A DNA stretch of 59,815 nt from Methylophilaceae bacterium (lineage in GTDB: Bacteria; Pseudomonadota; Gammaproteobacteria; Burkholderiales; Methylophilaceae), in assembly GCA_027488395.1 (NCBI GenBank), contig JAIYBT010000017.1, positions 1 to 59,815 on the forward strand. Direction: 5' to 3'. The notes beneath the pieces were generated by a model. It was given only the letters and a program-made list of their open reading frames with translations, searched no databases and was not told where the DNA came from. Shown one piece after another: positions 8,451-17,080 of this stretch (position 1 is the first letter of the stretch; every line of letters begins with the position of its first letter). Position numbers and translations under genes: made by a program.

Positions 8451-10055
8451 TTATGCGATTGCCTTTTTGATTGTCAGTGAAAACTCAGTGCCGTTTGCCG
8501 CACTGATAAAATTTAAACGCGCACCATTGGCTTCTGCCAACTCTCTTGCAATAAACAAACCTAACCCTGTGCCTGTTTTTTCAGTGGTCATAAAAGGCTC
8601 AAATAAATGTGGTTGTATTTTTGCATCAATGCCGCTGCCATCATCTTGCACAAACAGTTGAACAAACTGTCCACTTTTGTCGCTGGCAACACGGAGTTGC
8701 AAGCTGTTTGGTTGTTGTTTGCTATGGCGCCATCCATTTTTACACAAATTCCACAAAATTTGGTTGATGTGTCGACGGTCAAACACCACTTCACAATGCG
8801 ACGAGGGCGCAAACAAGGTGAAGTGTGCTGGGTCAATGCGTTCAACAGCACAAAATTGTTGATAAAACTCTTGTACAAAATGCTGCACATCAAAGCGTTC
8901 TTGATTGGTACGATCTCGGCGGTTAAGTTCCAACACGTCTTTGATAATTTGATCTAAGCGATGCACATTATCAGAAATAATCTGGCACATTCTCAATGTG
9001 CCAGCCTCGGTCGCATCCTCTTGTAGCAGCTGATTGGCATGACTAATTGCACTCAAAGGATTGCGAATTTCATGCGCGATATTTGCCGTTAATCGGCCAA
9101 GTGCCGCCAGCTTGACTTGGTGCGCTTGGGTTTGAATTTGTGACCAATCCTCAATAAAAATGGCCACCCCTTTTTGCATATCGTCTGCAATGGCGCGGAA
9201 GCGAATACCAAGGTCGCGATTGTTCAGGGATAATTTTCGGGCGTCTTGCGGCGCCAGCACGTCCTCGGGCGCCTCGCTCAGTAATTGCACCAAGCTTGGT
9301 AAATAGTCATCAATTTGGGCTTGGCTATCTAGCGCTTGCTGTAGTTGCGATTCGTCCAAGCCCAACAATTGGCAAGCGTGTAAATTAAAATGTTTCAGCT
9401 GTTGGTATTGATCGATCACCAGAACCCCATTGGGCATTTCTTGGGTGATCAAGGCATTGATTTTGGCCAAATGCTCAATGTCGTGACCGCGTTGCGTGGC
9501 TAGGGTCTCACTCGATTGCATACGGGCAGACAGGGTGTGTGATAGCCAAGCAGACGCGAAACAGCTCAAAGAGAGCACAACGGCATTGGTGTAATCAAAA
9601 TCTTGGCTGGTATGGTTGAGTAATTGGTAAGTGTTCTCAAGCAAAATGCCGATGGTGGCAATTGAGGCATAAAACATCCAATCGCGACCGTTGCCTATCA
9701 GACTTGCAAACACAATATTGATCATTAATAACAAGCTGATTGTGTTTTGGTTTTCACGCAAAAAATGCATCATCACCACAATAAAGCCGATGTCCAATAC
9801 CGTTTGCAGTTTTAATACAACACTGCGCATGGCGGGCTGTTGATAGCGTAAGCCAATGATGACGGCATACACAAAAAACCCTAATAAACACCAAAACACC
9901 GCATCGGACAAGCCGTTTTCACGGTGTAAGTACGGCCAAATTTGGCTGCCAAACAAGGTGCCTGAAGCGGCGATTCGATATAAGTTATAAAGGCGCAGAT
10001 GTTGAGCGTCTGGTACTTTTTCGGTTGACAGTATTGTCTGTATTGCACCAGTCAT
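8451..10055 (-). CDS. pilS: Membrane sensor histidine kinase PilS
   Basis: The 534-aa protein has about six N-terminal membrane helices (residues 25-175), a PAS-like region (195-305), a dimerisation/phosphoacceptor box with H328 (ANIAHEIRNPLS), and a HATPase domain with N box (ILWNLCKNGWRHS), G1 box (DDGSGI), F box (LFEPFMTTEKTGTGLGLF). This is the PilS architecture; it phosphorylates PilR, whose gene starts immediately at its stop codon. No pilin gene is in the window, so the target pilus genes must lie elsewhere. Confidence 0.9.
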   Translation of the reverse strand: MTGAIQTILSTEKVPDAQHLRLYNLYRIAASGTLFGSQIWPYLHRENGLSDAVFWCLLGFFVYAVIIGLRYQQPAMRSVVLKLQTVLDIGFIVVMMHFLRENQNTISLLLMINIVFASLIGNGRDWMFYASIATIGILLENTYQLLNHTSQDFDYTNAVVLSLSCFASAWLSHTLSARMQSSETLATQRGHDIEHLAKINALITQEMPNGVLVIDQYQQLKHFNLHACQLLGLDESQLQQALDSQAQIDDYLPSLVQLLSEAPEDVLAPQDARKLSLNNRDLGIRFRAIADDMQKGVAIFIEDWSQIQTQAHQVKLAALGRLTANIAHEIRNPLSAISHANQLLQEDATEAGTLRMCQIISDNVHRLDQIIKDVLELNRRDRTNQERFDVQHFVQEFYQQFCAVERIDPAHFTLFAPSSHCEVVFDRRHINQILWNLCKNGWRHSKQQPNSLQLRVASDKSGQFVQLFVQDDGSGIDAKIQPHLFEPFMTTEKTGTGLGLFIARELAEANGARLNFISAANGTEFSLTIKKAIA

Positions 10056-10192
10056 AAAAGGCCTAAGTCAGTCGTTGTAAAAAGGATACGTTGCTTGAAG
10101 GCGTAGCGAGATCAGGCATGTCCTATTCAAATGTAAATGATAGCGGCAATCGTTGATTGCTTGATTCAGTAAACAAGCATAGATTATTCTAA

Positions 10193-10220
10193 CTGACATT
10201 AAATTTAAAGCTGATATACT
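10193..10220 (+). promoter_or_regulatory. Sigma-70 promoter of the sigma factor-DUF3619-DUF3106 operon
   Basis: A CTGACA box, 16-nt spacer and TATACT box lie about 60 nt upstream of the sigma factor start. Only the sequence match supports it. Confidence 0.6.
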
Positions 10221-10240
10221 CGTTTTAACCTAAAAAACAA

Positions 10241-10277
10241 GGCATCAACCGCTAGCGTTTTTAACGCTGGCTATGCC
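10241..10277 (+). promoter_or_regulatory. 5'-UTR hairpin directly before the sigma factor start codon
   Basis: GGCAT pairs with ATGCC (outer stem) and GCTAGCG pairs with CGCTGGC (inner stem, one G-T pair) around a 7-nt U/A loop. The structure ends 3 nt before the ATG. No Shine-Dalgarno is visible there, so it could affect translation. It has no T-run, so it is not a simple terminator. Confidence 0.5.
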
Positions 10278-10280
10278 TGA

Positions 10281-10892
10281 ATGCGATGGGAGGCTGCCCA
10301 TCCTGTAGATTGGAAACAAGCTTTGGCGAGTGCGCAAGAAATTTCAGATTTTTTAAGTCAAGTCGAAAAACGGGCTTATCGTCAAACGGCTTTTGCGGTG
10401 CGCGATGATCATGCTGCGCTCGATATTGTGCAAGATGCCATGTTTAAACTCGCTGAGAAATATGCGAATAAGCCTATCGAAGAATATCCCATGCTTTTCC
10501 AACGTATTTTACAAAATACGACACGTGATTTTTGGCGTCGTCAAAAAGTGCGTCAATTATGGACCAGCTTATTTTCTTCGTTCACCCTACAAGACGACGA
10601 AGACTATGACCCGCTAGAATCAATCGATGTGGAAGGGGGGTCTATTGACCCCGCGCAATCACTTGAACAAAGCCAAACCATGCGGCTGATCGAAAAAGCA
10701 TTGGGTCGATTACCAACACGTCAACGAGAAGCGTTTGTCCTGCGTTATTGGGAAGAATTAGATGTGGCTGAAACAGCCGCTGCCATGGGTTGTTCAGAAG
10801 GTAGTGTTAAAACGCATTGCTCGCGCGCTGTGAGTGCGCTTTCTGAAACACTTGCACAACTGGGCATTGCGTCAAATAAGTCAGTAAAATAG
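10281..10892 (+). CDS. ECF-type RNA polymerase sigma factor
   Basis: The 203-aa protein has sigma region 2 (about residues 24-93, with HAALDIVQDAMFKLAEKY and TTRDFWRRQKVR) and region 4 (about 130-195, with QREAFVLRYWEELDVAETAA and the HTH MGCSEGSVKTHCSRA). It directs core RNA polymerase to a dedicated promoter set. It heads a three-gene module with DUF3619 and DUF3106 genes that is conserved in betaproteobacteria. The chosen ATG follows a hairpin and lacks a clear Shine-Dalgarno; the next in-frame alternative would be a TTG at 10323. The DUF3619 membrane protein may act as its regulator (inference). Confidence 0.88.
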   Translation: MRWEAAHPVDWKQALASAQEISDFLSQVEKRAYRQTAFAVRDDHAALDIVQDAMFKLAEKYANKPIEEYPMLFQRILQNTTRDFWRRQKVRQLWTSLFSSFTLQDDEDYDPLESIDVEGGSIDPAQSLEQSQTMRLIEKALGRLPTRQREAFVLRYWEELDVAETAAAMGCSEGSVKTHCSRAVSALSETLAQLGIASNKSVK

Positions 10893-10902
10893 GAGTTAAG
10901 CC

Positions 10903-11271
10903 ATGAGGAACCCGCGTCATATGAAAGACGAATTACCCAGCCTTCTAAGCCAATACGTTGCACGATTAAAAGAGGATGCACCGCTATCTAATCAGGTAAT
11001 GCAACGCTTGAAGGTCGCAAGGCAGGCGGCACTTGGTCAGTTTGCGGTTAAAAAAAATCAACATGCTTGGGGGGCGGGCATTTTATCTTGGGTCTCGTTT
11101 GGATACCCAAAAATGTTTACCATTGCCAGTTGTATGCTGTTTTTAGCGTTAGGGGTAATGGCTTTGCAAGTACAACAGCCAGACGACGCCATGTTGTTGG
11201 GGGCTGATTTGCCACTGGAAGCGTTTGCCGATAGCGGGTTTGCACCGTGGCAAGATGTTGATCAAATTTAA
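10903..11271 (+). CDS. DUF3619 family membrane protein
   Basis: A 122-aa protein with a polar N-terminal half and one membrane helix (about residues 63-86, FTIASCMLFLALGVMAL). A good AGGAG lies before the ATG and the gene begins 10 nt after the sigma factor gene. DUF3619 proteins are typically encoded between an ECF sigma factor and a DUF3106 protein. A cytoplasmic N-terminus plus one TM helix fits an anti-sigma-like role, but no zinc-binding anti-sigma motif is visible and the function is not established. Confidence 0.75.
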   Translation: MRNPRHMKDELPSLLSQYVARLKEDAPLSNQVMQRLKVARQAALGQFAVKKNQHAWGAGILSWVSFGYPKMFTIASCMLFLALGVMALQVQQPDDAMLLGADLPLEAFADSGFAPWQDVDQI

Positions 11272-11321
11272 GTTCGATTAAATTCACTCTAAGGCATGAC
11301 AACTTTTTGGAATAACGAGAA

Positions 11322-11843
11322 ATGATAAAAAATCATTCACAACGGTTACAACTTCTGTGTACGGTCCTCAGTGTAATAGGGTGTTTGGTGTGCGGCGACG
11401 TGCAGGCGGCGTCAGCCAGTGAGCCAATGGGCGCGCCAATATTGTTGGCTTTAGGAGATGTTGGCCCGATTAAAAATGACCTTGCACCGACCGATCCCTC
11501 TGCAAATCGGTTGTGGGCAGAGCTTAATGAGCAACAACGCACCGTGTTAACACCATTAGCCGATCAATGGGATGGGTTGCGCGCCTGGCAACGTGAAAAA
11601 ATGTTGGATATCGCCAATGAATATCCCAAAATGGATACGCAGAAACAACAGCGGATACAACAACGGTTAGTTAAATGGAGTCGTATGACCCCATTTGAAC
11701 GGGAAAATGCGCGTAAACGTTACCAACAGTTTCAGAGCTTGAGTCCAGAAAAAAAGGAATTGCTACGCAAGCAATGGAAAGCGCATCAGCGAAAAGCCAT
11801 GAGTGAGGGATATGATCCTGATTTTGACAATGCATCGCAGTAG
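11322..11843 (+). CDS. DUF3106 family exported protein
   Basis: The 173-aa protein has a signal peptide (about residues 1-30, ending VQAASA). Its highly charged helical repeats contain the family pattern of alternating L, W and R (LRAWQREKMLDIANEYPKM; LVKWSRMTPFERENARKRY; FQSLSPEKKELLRKQWKAHQ). It is probably periplasmic. It is the third gene of the sigma factor/DUF3619 operon and is followed by a terminator. DUF3106 function is unknown; the helical charged repeats resemble periplasmic stress-sensing proteins, which is only an analogy. Confidence 0.8.
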   Translation: MIKNHSQRLQLLCTVLSVIGCLVCGDVQAASASEPMGAPILLALGDVGPIKNDLAPTDPSANRLWAELNEQQRTVLTPLADQWDGLRAWQREKMLDIANEYPKMDTQKQQRIQQRLVKWSRMTPFERENARKRYQQFQSLSPEKKELLRKQWKAHQRKAMSEGYDPDFDNASQ

Positions 11844-11870
11844 TATTGAATGTTTGAAATATCCGCACAA

Positions 11871-11900
11871 TAAAAAACCCCGATTCAACGGGGTTTTTTA
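11871..11900. terminator. Bidirectional terminator between DUF3106 and the D,D-endopeptidase gene
   Basis: A 12-bp perfect stem (TAAAAAACCCCG/CGGGGTTTTTTA) with a 6-nt loop lies between convergent genes. Confidence 0.92.
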
Positions 11901-11928
11901 TTTTGGATAGGGCGATCAGAGATTAGAT

Positions 11929-13041
11929 TTAATTTTCAATGTTACTTAAGGTTTTGCTTAAAGAGTAACTGGTCAGGTAAACCTCATCTTTAGGTTCGTT
12001 ACTTGAAAGCGTCGTGCGTTGATGCTCTACCCATTTTTTGATGCGTTTGGCATCACCAATACGGGTTAATTTGCCGACAGAGTCTAGCAACACCATGATC
12101 AGCGGTTCGCCTGCAATGGTGGCCTGCATCACTAGGCAACGTCCTGCCTCACTGATGTAGCCGGTTTTTGATAACCCGATATCCCATTGGCCTTGATCAG
12201 TGTTACGCACCAGTGCATTGGTATTGTGAAACTGTATTGGCTGACGTTTGTTAAGTGGGTGGAGCTGATATTCGGCCGAGGTGGTGATTTGACGTATCAA
12301 TGGATATTGATAGGCGGCATGGACCATTTTGGCTAAATCAAGCGCGGTGGAAACATTGTTACTGTTAAGTCCGGTAGAATCTTCAAAATGGGTGTTGACC
12401 ATACCAAGGCTCGCTGCTTTTGCATTCATGTCTTGAATAAAGCGCGTTTTGCCGCCTGGATAAGTCGTGGCCAGTGCAGAAGCGGCGCGGTTTTCAGATG
12501 CAATCAAAGCCAAATTCAACAAATCTTCTCTGGTCATGGCGGTGCCAACGGCAAGTCGAGAAGAGGTGCCTTTTAAATAATCCACATCTAAAGGACTGAT
12601 CTCCACTTCATCTTGTAAATTAAGATGCGCGTCAAGCACCACCATGGCAGTCATCAATTTGGTAACAGAGGCAATCGGGGTTGGCGTTTCTAAATTTTTT
12701 GAGTAGATGATTTCATGCGTGTTTTGATGCATCACCAATGCTTTGGTCGAAGCAATCGATAAATTGCCGATAGATTCCTTGCCTTGAAAGGCATCAAACA
12801 TTTCGCTGTTTGCCGCATCTTGTCGGCTGGCCTGACTGTGCGATTTATTTAAACGCATGTGACGCACTTTATCGGGATTCACTCGGTATTCTGATTTGAC
12901 GCGGGCATGATGGTGAAAGGCCTGTTTTTTGGCAGACACGGCGTAATGTTTCTTGTTTGATTTGGCCTCAGCTGCACTCATCGATCCAATGAGGCACGAA
13001 GCGATCAGCAAAAGCTGTAAACATTTAGTCGAAAAACGCAT
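11929..13041 (-). CDS. D-alanyl-D-alanine endopeptidase (peptidase S11, PBP7/PbpG-like)
   Basis: A periplasmic penicillin-binding enzyme that cuts D,D cross-links in peptidoglycan. Signal peptide about residues 1-26 (ends AAEA). The S11 active site is complete: S125-V-T-K128, S182-E-N184 and K292-T-G294. The short C-terminus without the class A anchor fits the PBP7/8 endopeptidase group better than DacA carboxypeptidases. The start is set by a GGAAGG 6 nt before ATG 13041; an in-frame TTG further upstream is less likely. The region between signal peptide and catalytic domain is rich in H and K. Confidence 0.88.
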   Translation of the reverse strand: MRFSTKCLQLLLIASCLIGSMSAAEAKSNKKHYAVSAKKQAFHHHARVKSEYRVNPDKVRHMRLNKSHSQASRQDAANSEMFDAFQGKESIGNLSIASTKALVMHQNTHEIIYSKNLETPTPIASVTKLMTAMVVLDAHLNLQDEVEISPLDVDYLKGTSSRLAVGTAMTREDLLNLALIASENRAASALATTYPGGKTRFIQDMNAKAASLGMVNTHFEDSTGLNSNNVSTALDLAKMVHAAYQYPLIRQITTSAEYQLHPLNKRQPIQFHNTNALVRNTDQGQWDIGLSKTGYISEAGRCLVMQATIAGEPLIMVLLDSVGKLTRIGDAKRIKKWVEHQRTTLSSNEPKDEVYLTSYSLSKTLSNIEN

Positions 13042-13220
13042 GTGTATCCTTCCCAAAAGCAAATTTATTATTGCCTACTAGTTGTTCAACGTCAATCACT
13101 TAACGCAATTATTTACAGTAATTAATCAAACAACCGCCAAAGTCAACAACGCAGTTAATTTTGGTTTGAAAGCGGAGTATGGCAAAATAGTATGGTTTAT
13201 TTAAAGTACATTTGATTGCG

Positions 13221-13601
13221 ATGACAACTGCACAACTCCCCCTTTTTTCAAAAGATCATACCTGGGCCATGCGTACGGAAGACGGTGGTTGGTGGGTGGG
13301 TGTGACAGATTATGCGCAAGACATGTTAGGGGATGTCGTCTTTGTTGATCCCCCAAAAGTCGGGCAATCCGTTACTCAGTTTGAAATCTGTGGGCTGATT
13401 GAGTCTGTCAAAACAGGCTCTGATGTGTATGCACCGTTATCTGGTGTGGTGAGTGAAATTAATGATGGGGTGTTAGCAAGCCCTGAAAAGATTAATGATG
13501 CACCGTATCAGTCATGGATCTTCAAGCTCGCGCCCTCTGCCACCGGTGCACAAGCGTTGCTTTCAGCTGAAGCCTATCAGGACGTGTTGGCAGGTCTTTA
13601 A
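13221..13601 (+). CDS. GcvH-like lipoyl carrier protein, standing alone
   Basis: The 126-aa protein has the barrel-sandwich lipoyl fold of the glycine cleavage H protein: GVTDYAQDMLGDVVFVDPP, then ESVKTGSDVYAPLSG with the lipoyl lysine at K64, then INDAPYQSWIFKL. In the cycle, H protein shuttles the aminomethyl group between GcvP, GcvT and the lipoamide dehydrogenase. No gcvT or gcvP lies next to it. It may be a true H protein with partner genes elsewhere, or a paralogue that serves another lipoate pathway. The usual A after ESVK is T here. ATG 13221 is preferred over a TTG at 13212. Confidence 0.82.
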   Translation: MTTAQLPLFSKDHTWAMRTEDGGWWVGVTDYAQDMLGDVVFVDPPKVGQSVTQFEICGLIESVKTGSDVYAPLSGVVSEINDGVLASPEKINDAPYQSWIFKLAPSATGAQALLSAEAYQDVLAGL

Positions 13602-13762
13602 AGGTGGCATCCATTTCATGTGCTAATTGCAGAGGTTCTTTAGGGTTTTGGTACCATTTTTAATGGCCTGAGGCTGATCTATAAATGAGCAAGTCAATGA
13701 TTCACAATCGGTTTCGAGTATAATCTGCATTTATTCAATACGTCTTTGATCTAATTCCTTTT

Positions 13763-14026
13763 ATGCCAATTTATGATTTTGAATGTGGTCAATGCGGGCA
13801 TCAACAAGAGGTGATGCGCAAAGTGTCGGCGGCCAATGTGGAACTGTGTCCGCAATGCCAGCAAATGACATTTACCAAAAAGGTGTCTGCCCCTCATTTT
13901 CAGCTGACAGGGAGCGGATGGTATGCAACTGACTTTAAACAACCACCACCCGCTCAACCGAGTCCGTCGGCAGAACCAGCAGCATCTGCATCGTCAGCGT
14001 GTGCGCCTGGTTGTGCCTGTCACTAA
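13763..14026 (+). CDS. FmdB-type zinc-ribbon regulatory protein
   Basis: The 87-aa protein begins MPIYDFECGQCGHQQEV and has a second CPQC knuckle at residues 34-37, forming the CxxC-CxxC zinc ribbon of the FmdB/CxxC_CxxC_SSSS family. The C-terminus is low complexity (P, A, S) and ends CAPGCACH, an extra cysteine cluster. It precedes a DUF502 gene and aspS, the conserved betaproteobacterial order. A TATAAT lies about 40 nt upstream. The molecular role is not established. Confidence 0.85.
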   Translation: MPIYDFECGQCGHQQEVMRKVSAANVELCPQCQQMTFTKKVSAPHFQLTGSGWYATDFKQPPPAQPSPSAEPAASASSACAPGCACH

Positions 14027-14046
14027 GCCATGAAAAAATAGTTGCC

Positions 14047-14649
14047 ATGAAAAAATATTTCATCACGGGCTTACTGGTGCTGGTGCCCTTATTTATTACA
14101 ATTTGGGTATTAAAGACATTGGTGCAAACCCTAGATCAAAGCTTAATGCTGTTGCCAGTTGCCTGGCGGCCTGAAGCTTGGTTAGGCATCGATATTCCAG
14201 GATTTGGCGCCATTTTAACTTTAGCTATTATTTTAGTCACAGGCTTAATTGCAACCAATATTTTTGGCAAGCAACTTATCTTGTTGTGGGAAGCTTCGCT
14301 GTCACGCGTACCCGTCGTTAAATCGATTTACTCCAGCGTCAAACAGGTATCGGATACATTATTTTCAGATTCAGGCAACGCCTTCCGCAAGGCCTTACTG
14401 ATTGAGTATCCACGGCAAGGTGTTTGGACCATTGCCTTTTTAACGGGCACACCAGGCGGCGATGTGGCGACACATTTCTCTGCGGAATATGTGAGTGTGT
14501 ATGTTCCAACCACCCCCAATCCAACCTCAGGTTTTTTTCTCATGTTACCAAAGGCCGATGTCATCGAACTTGATATGACGGTAGATCAAGCCTTGAAATA
14601 CATTATCAGCATGGGTACAGTGGCGCCTTTGCCAACCAAGCACTCTTAA
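14047..14649 (+). CDS. DUF502 family inner-membrane protein
   Basis: A 200-aa protein with two membrane helices (about residues 4-24 and 55-77) and the family signature SRVPVVKSIYSSVKQVSDTL followed by VFLTGTPGG-like and FFLMLPKADVIELDMTVDQAL segments. It lies between the FmdB-type gene and aspS, as in other betaproteobacteria. Function unknown. The sequence GCCATGAAAAAATA occurs twice in a row around its start (14027 and 14044); the upstream copy encodes only MKK then stop, so the second ATG is the real start. Confidence 0.85.
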   Translation: MKKYFITGLLVLVPLFITIWVLKTLVQTLDQSLMLLPVAWRPEAWLGIDIPGFGAILTLAIILVTGLIATNIFGKQLILLWEASLSRVPVVKSIYSSVKQVSDTLFSDSGNAFRKALLIEYPRQGVWTIAFLTGTPGGDVATHFSAEYVSVYVPTTPNPTSGFFLMLPKADVIELDMTVDQALKYIISMGTVAPLPTKHS

Positions 14650-14679
14650 CTGCAACTCTTTCTAGAACCTATAATTATG

Positions 14680-16464
14680 ATGCGTACACATTACTGCGGC
14701 CATTTAAACCGCGAACATATTGGCCAAACCGTGACCCTATGTGGCTGGGCGCACCGTCGTCGTGACCACGGTGGCGTAATTTTTATTGATTTGCGGGACC
14801 GCGAAGGCTTAGCGCAAATTGTGATTGACCCAGATACCCAGGCTGCTTTTGCCATCGCAGAAACGGTGCGCAGTGAGTTTGTATTGCGCGTGGTGTGTAA
14901 AGTGCGTGCGCGCCCTGAAGGGACAGTGAACCCAAACTTACCGACGGGTGAGGTAGAGATGTTGGCGACTGAGATTGAAGTGTTAAACGCCTCGCTGACA
15001 CCTCCATTTATGTTGGATGATGACAACCTAACGGAAACTGTGCGTTTAGAGCACCGTTACATTGATTTGCGTCGTCCAGCCATGCAAAAAAATATGATGT
15101 TGCGCTACAAAGTTGCTAAAAATCTGCGCGACTACTTAGATGAAAACGGCTTTATTGAGGTGGAAACACCCATGCTAACCCGGTCTACACCAGAAGGTGC
15201 GCGTGATTATTTAGTGCCCTCACGCGTACATCATGGTCAATTTTTTGCATTGCCGCAATCGCCACAATTGTTTAAACAATTGTTGATGGTGGCGGGCTTT
15301 GATCGTTATTTCCAAATTACCAAATGTTTCCGAGATGAAGATCTCCGTGCAGACCGTCAGCCTGAATTTACCCAAGTCGATATCGAAACTTCCTTCTTAG
15401 AAGAAAACGACATCATGGATATCGTCGAAGAAATGATTCGACGCATGCTAAAAACCATTCAAGGCGTGGAGTTACCAGCTAAGTTTCCGCGCATGCCGTT
15501 TAGCGAGGCGATGAACCGCTATGGCTCCGATAAGCCCGACATGCGCGTCACACTCGAGATCACCGAGCTTTCTGATGTCATGAAGGATGTAGATTTTAAA
15601 GTGTTTGCCGGCGCGGCCAATATGGCCGGTGGACGTGTGGCGGCCATTCGTGTGCCCAATGGCGCGGCCATCAGTCGCTCCGAAATTGATGCCTACACCG
15701 AATTTGTGAAGATTTACGGTGCTAAAGGGCTGGCTTATATCAAGATCAATGATATTAGCAAATTAAACGAAGAAGGCCTGCAAAGCCCGATTGTCAAAAA
15801 TATCCATACCAACGCTTTGCAAGCCATCATTACGCGCACTGGTGCGCAAAATGGCGACATTGTATTTTTTGGTGCCGATAAAGCTAAAATTGTAAACGAG
15901 GCACTGGGCGCATTACGCACCAAGATTGGCCATGAAAAAGGCCATGTCGATGGTCGTACTTGGGCGCCTTTATGGGTGGTGGATTTTCCAATGTTTGAGC
16001 ACGACGAAGAGGCCGACCGTTGGGTTGCGCTGCACCATCCGTTTACTTCACCTAAAGACGGGCACGAAGATTTACTCACCACCAATCCTGGGGCAGCACT
16101 CTCCAAAGCCTACGATATGGTATTAAACGGCTGGGAAGTCGGCGGCGGCTCAGTGCGTATCCACAAACAAGAGGTGCAATCCAAAGTCTTTGACGCGCTA
16201 AAAATCAGCAAAGAAGAAGCACAAGAAAAATTTGGCTTCTTGTTGGATGCACTGCAATATGGTGCACCGCCACACGGTGGCTTGGCCTTTGGTTTAGACC
16301 GTTTAGTTACCTTAATGACAGGCGCTGAATCGATTCGCGATGTGATTGCGTTCCCAAAAACCCAACGTGCACAGTGTTTGATGACCAACGCGCCGAACGA
16401 AGTGGATGAGAAACAATTACGTGAGTTACATATTCGGGTGCGCACGCAAAATGCTGCTGGATAA
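14680..16464 (+). CDS. aspS: Aspartyl-tRNA synthetase
   Basis: A class II aminoacyl-tRNA synthetase (594 aa) that charges tRNA-Asp. The N-terminal OB fold starts MRTHYCG; motif 2 is [20 protein letters not shown]; the bacterial GAD insertion lies mid-protein; motif 3 is [15 protein letters not shown]. The length is normal for bacterial AspRS. An ATG one codon earlier (14677) is equally possible, but homologues usually begin MRTHYC. Many betaproteobacteria use a non-discriminating AspRS with GatCAB for tRNA-Asn; this cannot be decided from the sequence alone. Confidence 0.96.
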   Translation: MRTHYCGHLNREHIGQTVTLCGWAHRRRDHGGVIFIDLRDREGLAQIVIDPDTQAAFAIAETVRSEFVLRVVCKVRARPEGTVNPNLPTGEVEMLATEIEVLNASLTPPFMLDDDNLTETVRLEHRYIDLRRPAMQKNMMLRYKVAKNLRDYLDENGFIEVETPMLTRSTPEGARDYLVPSRVHHGQFFALPQSPQLFKQLLMVAGFDRYFQITKCFRDEDLRADRQPEFTQVDIETSFLEENDIMDIVEEMIRRMLKTIQGVELPAKFPRMPFSEAMNRYGSDKPDMRVTLEITELSDVMKDVDFKVFAGAANMAGGRVAAIRVPNGAAISRSEIDAYTEFVKIYGAKGLAYIKINDISKLNEEGLQSPIVKNIHTNALQAIITRTGAQNGDIVFFGADKAKIVNEALGALRTKIGHEKGHVDGRTWAPLWVVDFPMFEHDEEADRWVALHHPFTSPKDGHEDLLTTNPGAALSKAYDMVLNGWEVGGGSVRIHKQEVQSKVFDALKISKEEAQEKFGFLLDALQYGAPPHGGLAFGLDRLVTLMTGAESIRDVIAFPKTQRAQCLMTNAPNEVDEKQLRELHIRVRTQNAAG

Positions 16465-16540
16465 GCGAGCGTTGTGTGAACATATATTAGCGTATCGCGT
16501 GGCCATCACTGGTGACTGCGCGTTTGCCTTTGCAGGATGA

Positions 16541-16978
16541 ATGAACCCTATGCCATTAACCGAAATCAACCACGTTAATTTTCGCGCAGATCGTGACACG
16601 CTGCACAAATTACGTGATTTTTACTGCGAGGTGCTCGGGCTCACCGTGGGTAAGCGGGTAGCCAGTACCAGCTACGGCTTTTGGTTGTACATCGGTAATA
16701 ACGATGTTATTCATTTGGCGGAGTTTAAAACAACCACACCGCCGCAACTGCATGTGCATGGCACCTATGATCATGTCAGTTTTACCTGTACAGATATGCC
16801 TGCCATGCAAGCGCATCTTGAGCATCATCAAGTGCCGTATACTGCTAGAACATTGGCGAATGGTGTGCGGCAAATGAATCTAAAAGATCCTGCTGGTAAT
16901 GGTGTTGAGTTGAATTTTGAAGAGTATCGTGACCCTGATTACCTGATGCGGCCGTCGGGCGATCCAACGCAGGGATGA
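16541..16978 (+). CDS. VOC-fold (glyoxalase/bleomycin resistance/dioxygenase) protein
   Basis: A 145-aa protein with the paired beta-alpha-beta-beta-beta VOC fold. Candidate metal ligands are in the usual places: H11 (INHVNF), H58 or E61 (VIHLAE), H78 (YDHVSF) and E123 (GNGVELNF). The substrate is unknown; families of this type include glyoxalases, fosfomycin-resistance enzymes and extradiol dioxygenases. The start ATG abuts the stop of a possible 29-codon ORF that overlaps the end of aspS (16451-16540). A later ATG (16550) is possible. Confidence 0.82.
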   Translation: MNPMPLTEINHVNFRADRDTLHKLRDFYCEVLGLTVGKRVASTSYGFWLYIGNNDVIHLAEFKTTTPPQLHVHGTYDHVSFTCTDMPAMQAHLEHHQVPYTARTLANGVRQMNLKDPAGNGVELNFEEYRDPDYLMRPSGDPTQG

Positions 16979-17080
16979 GTATCAATGTGATACGCATCAC
17001 ATACCCAGATCGAAATCTGCATACAATAGCATCACCAAAAGCCGATTGAAGCGGCTCACTAGTTCAACAGGGGAATTCAG

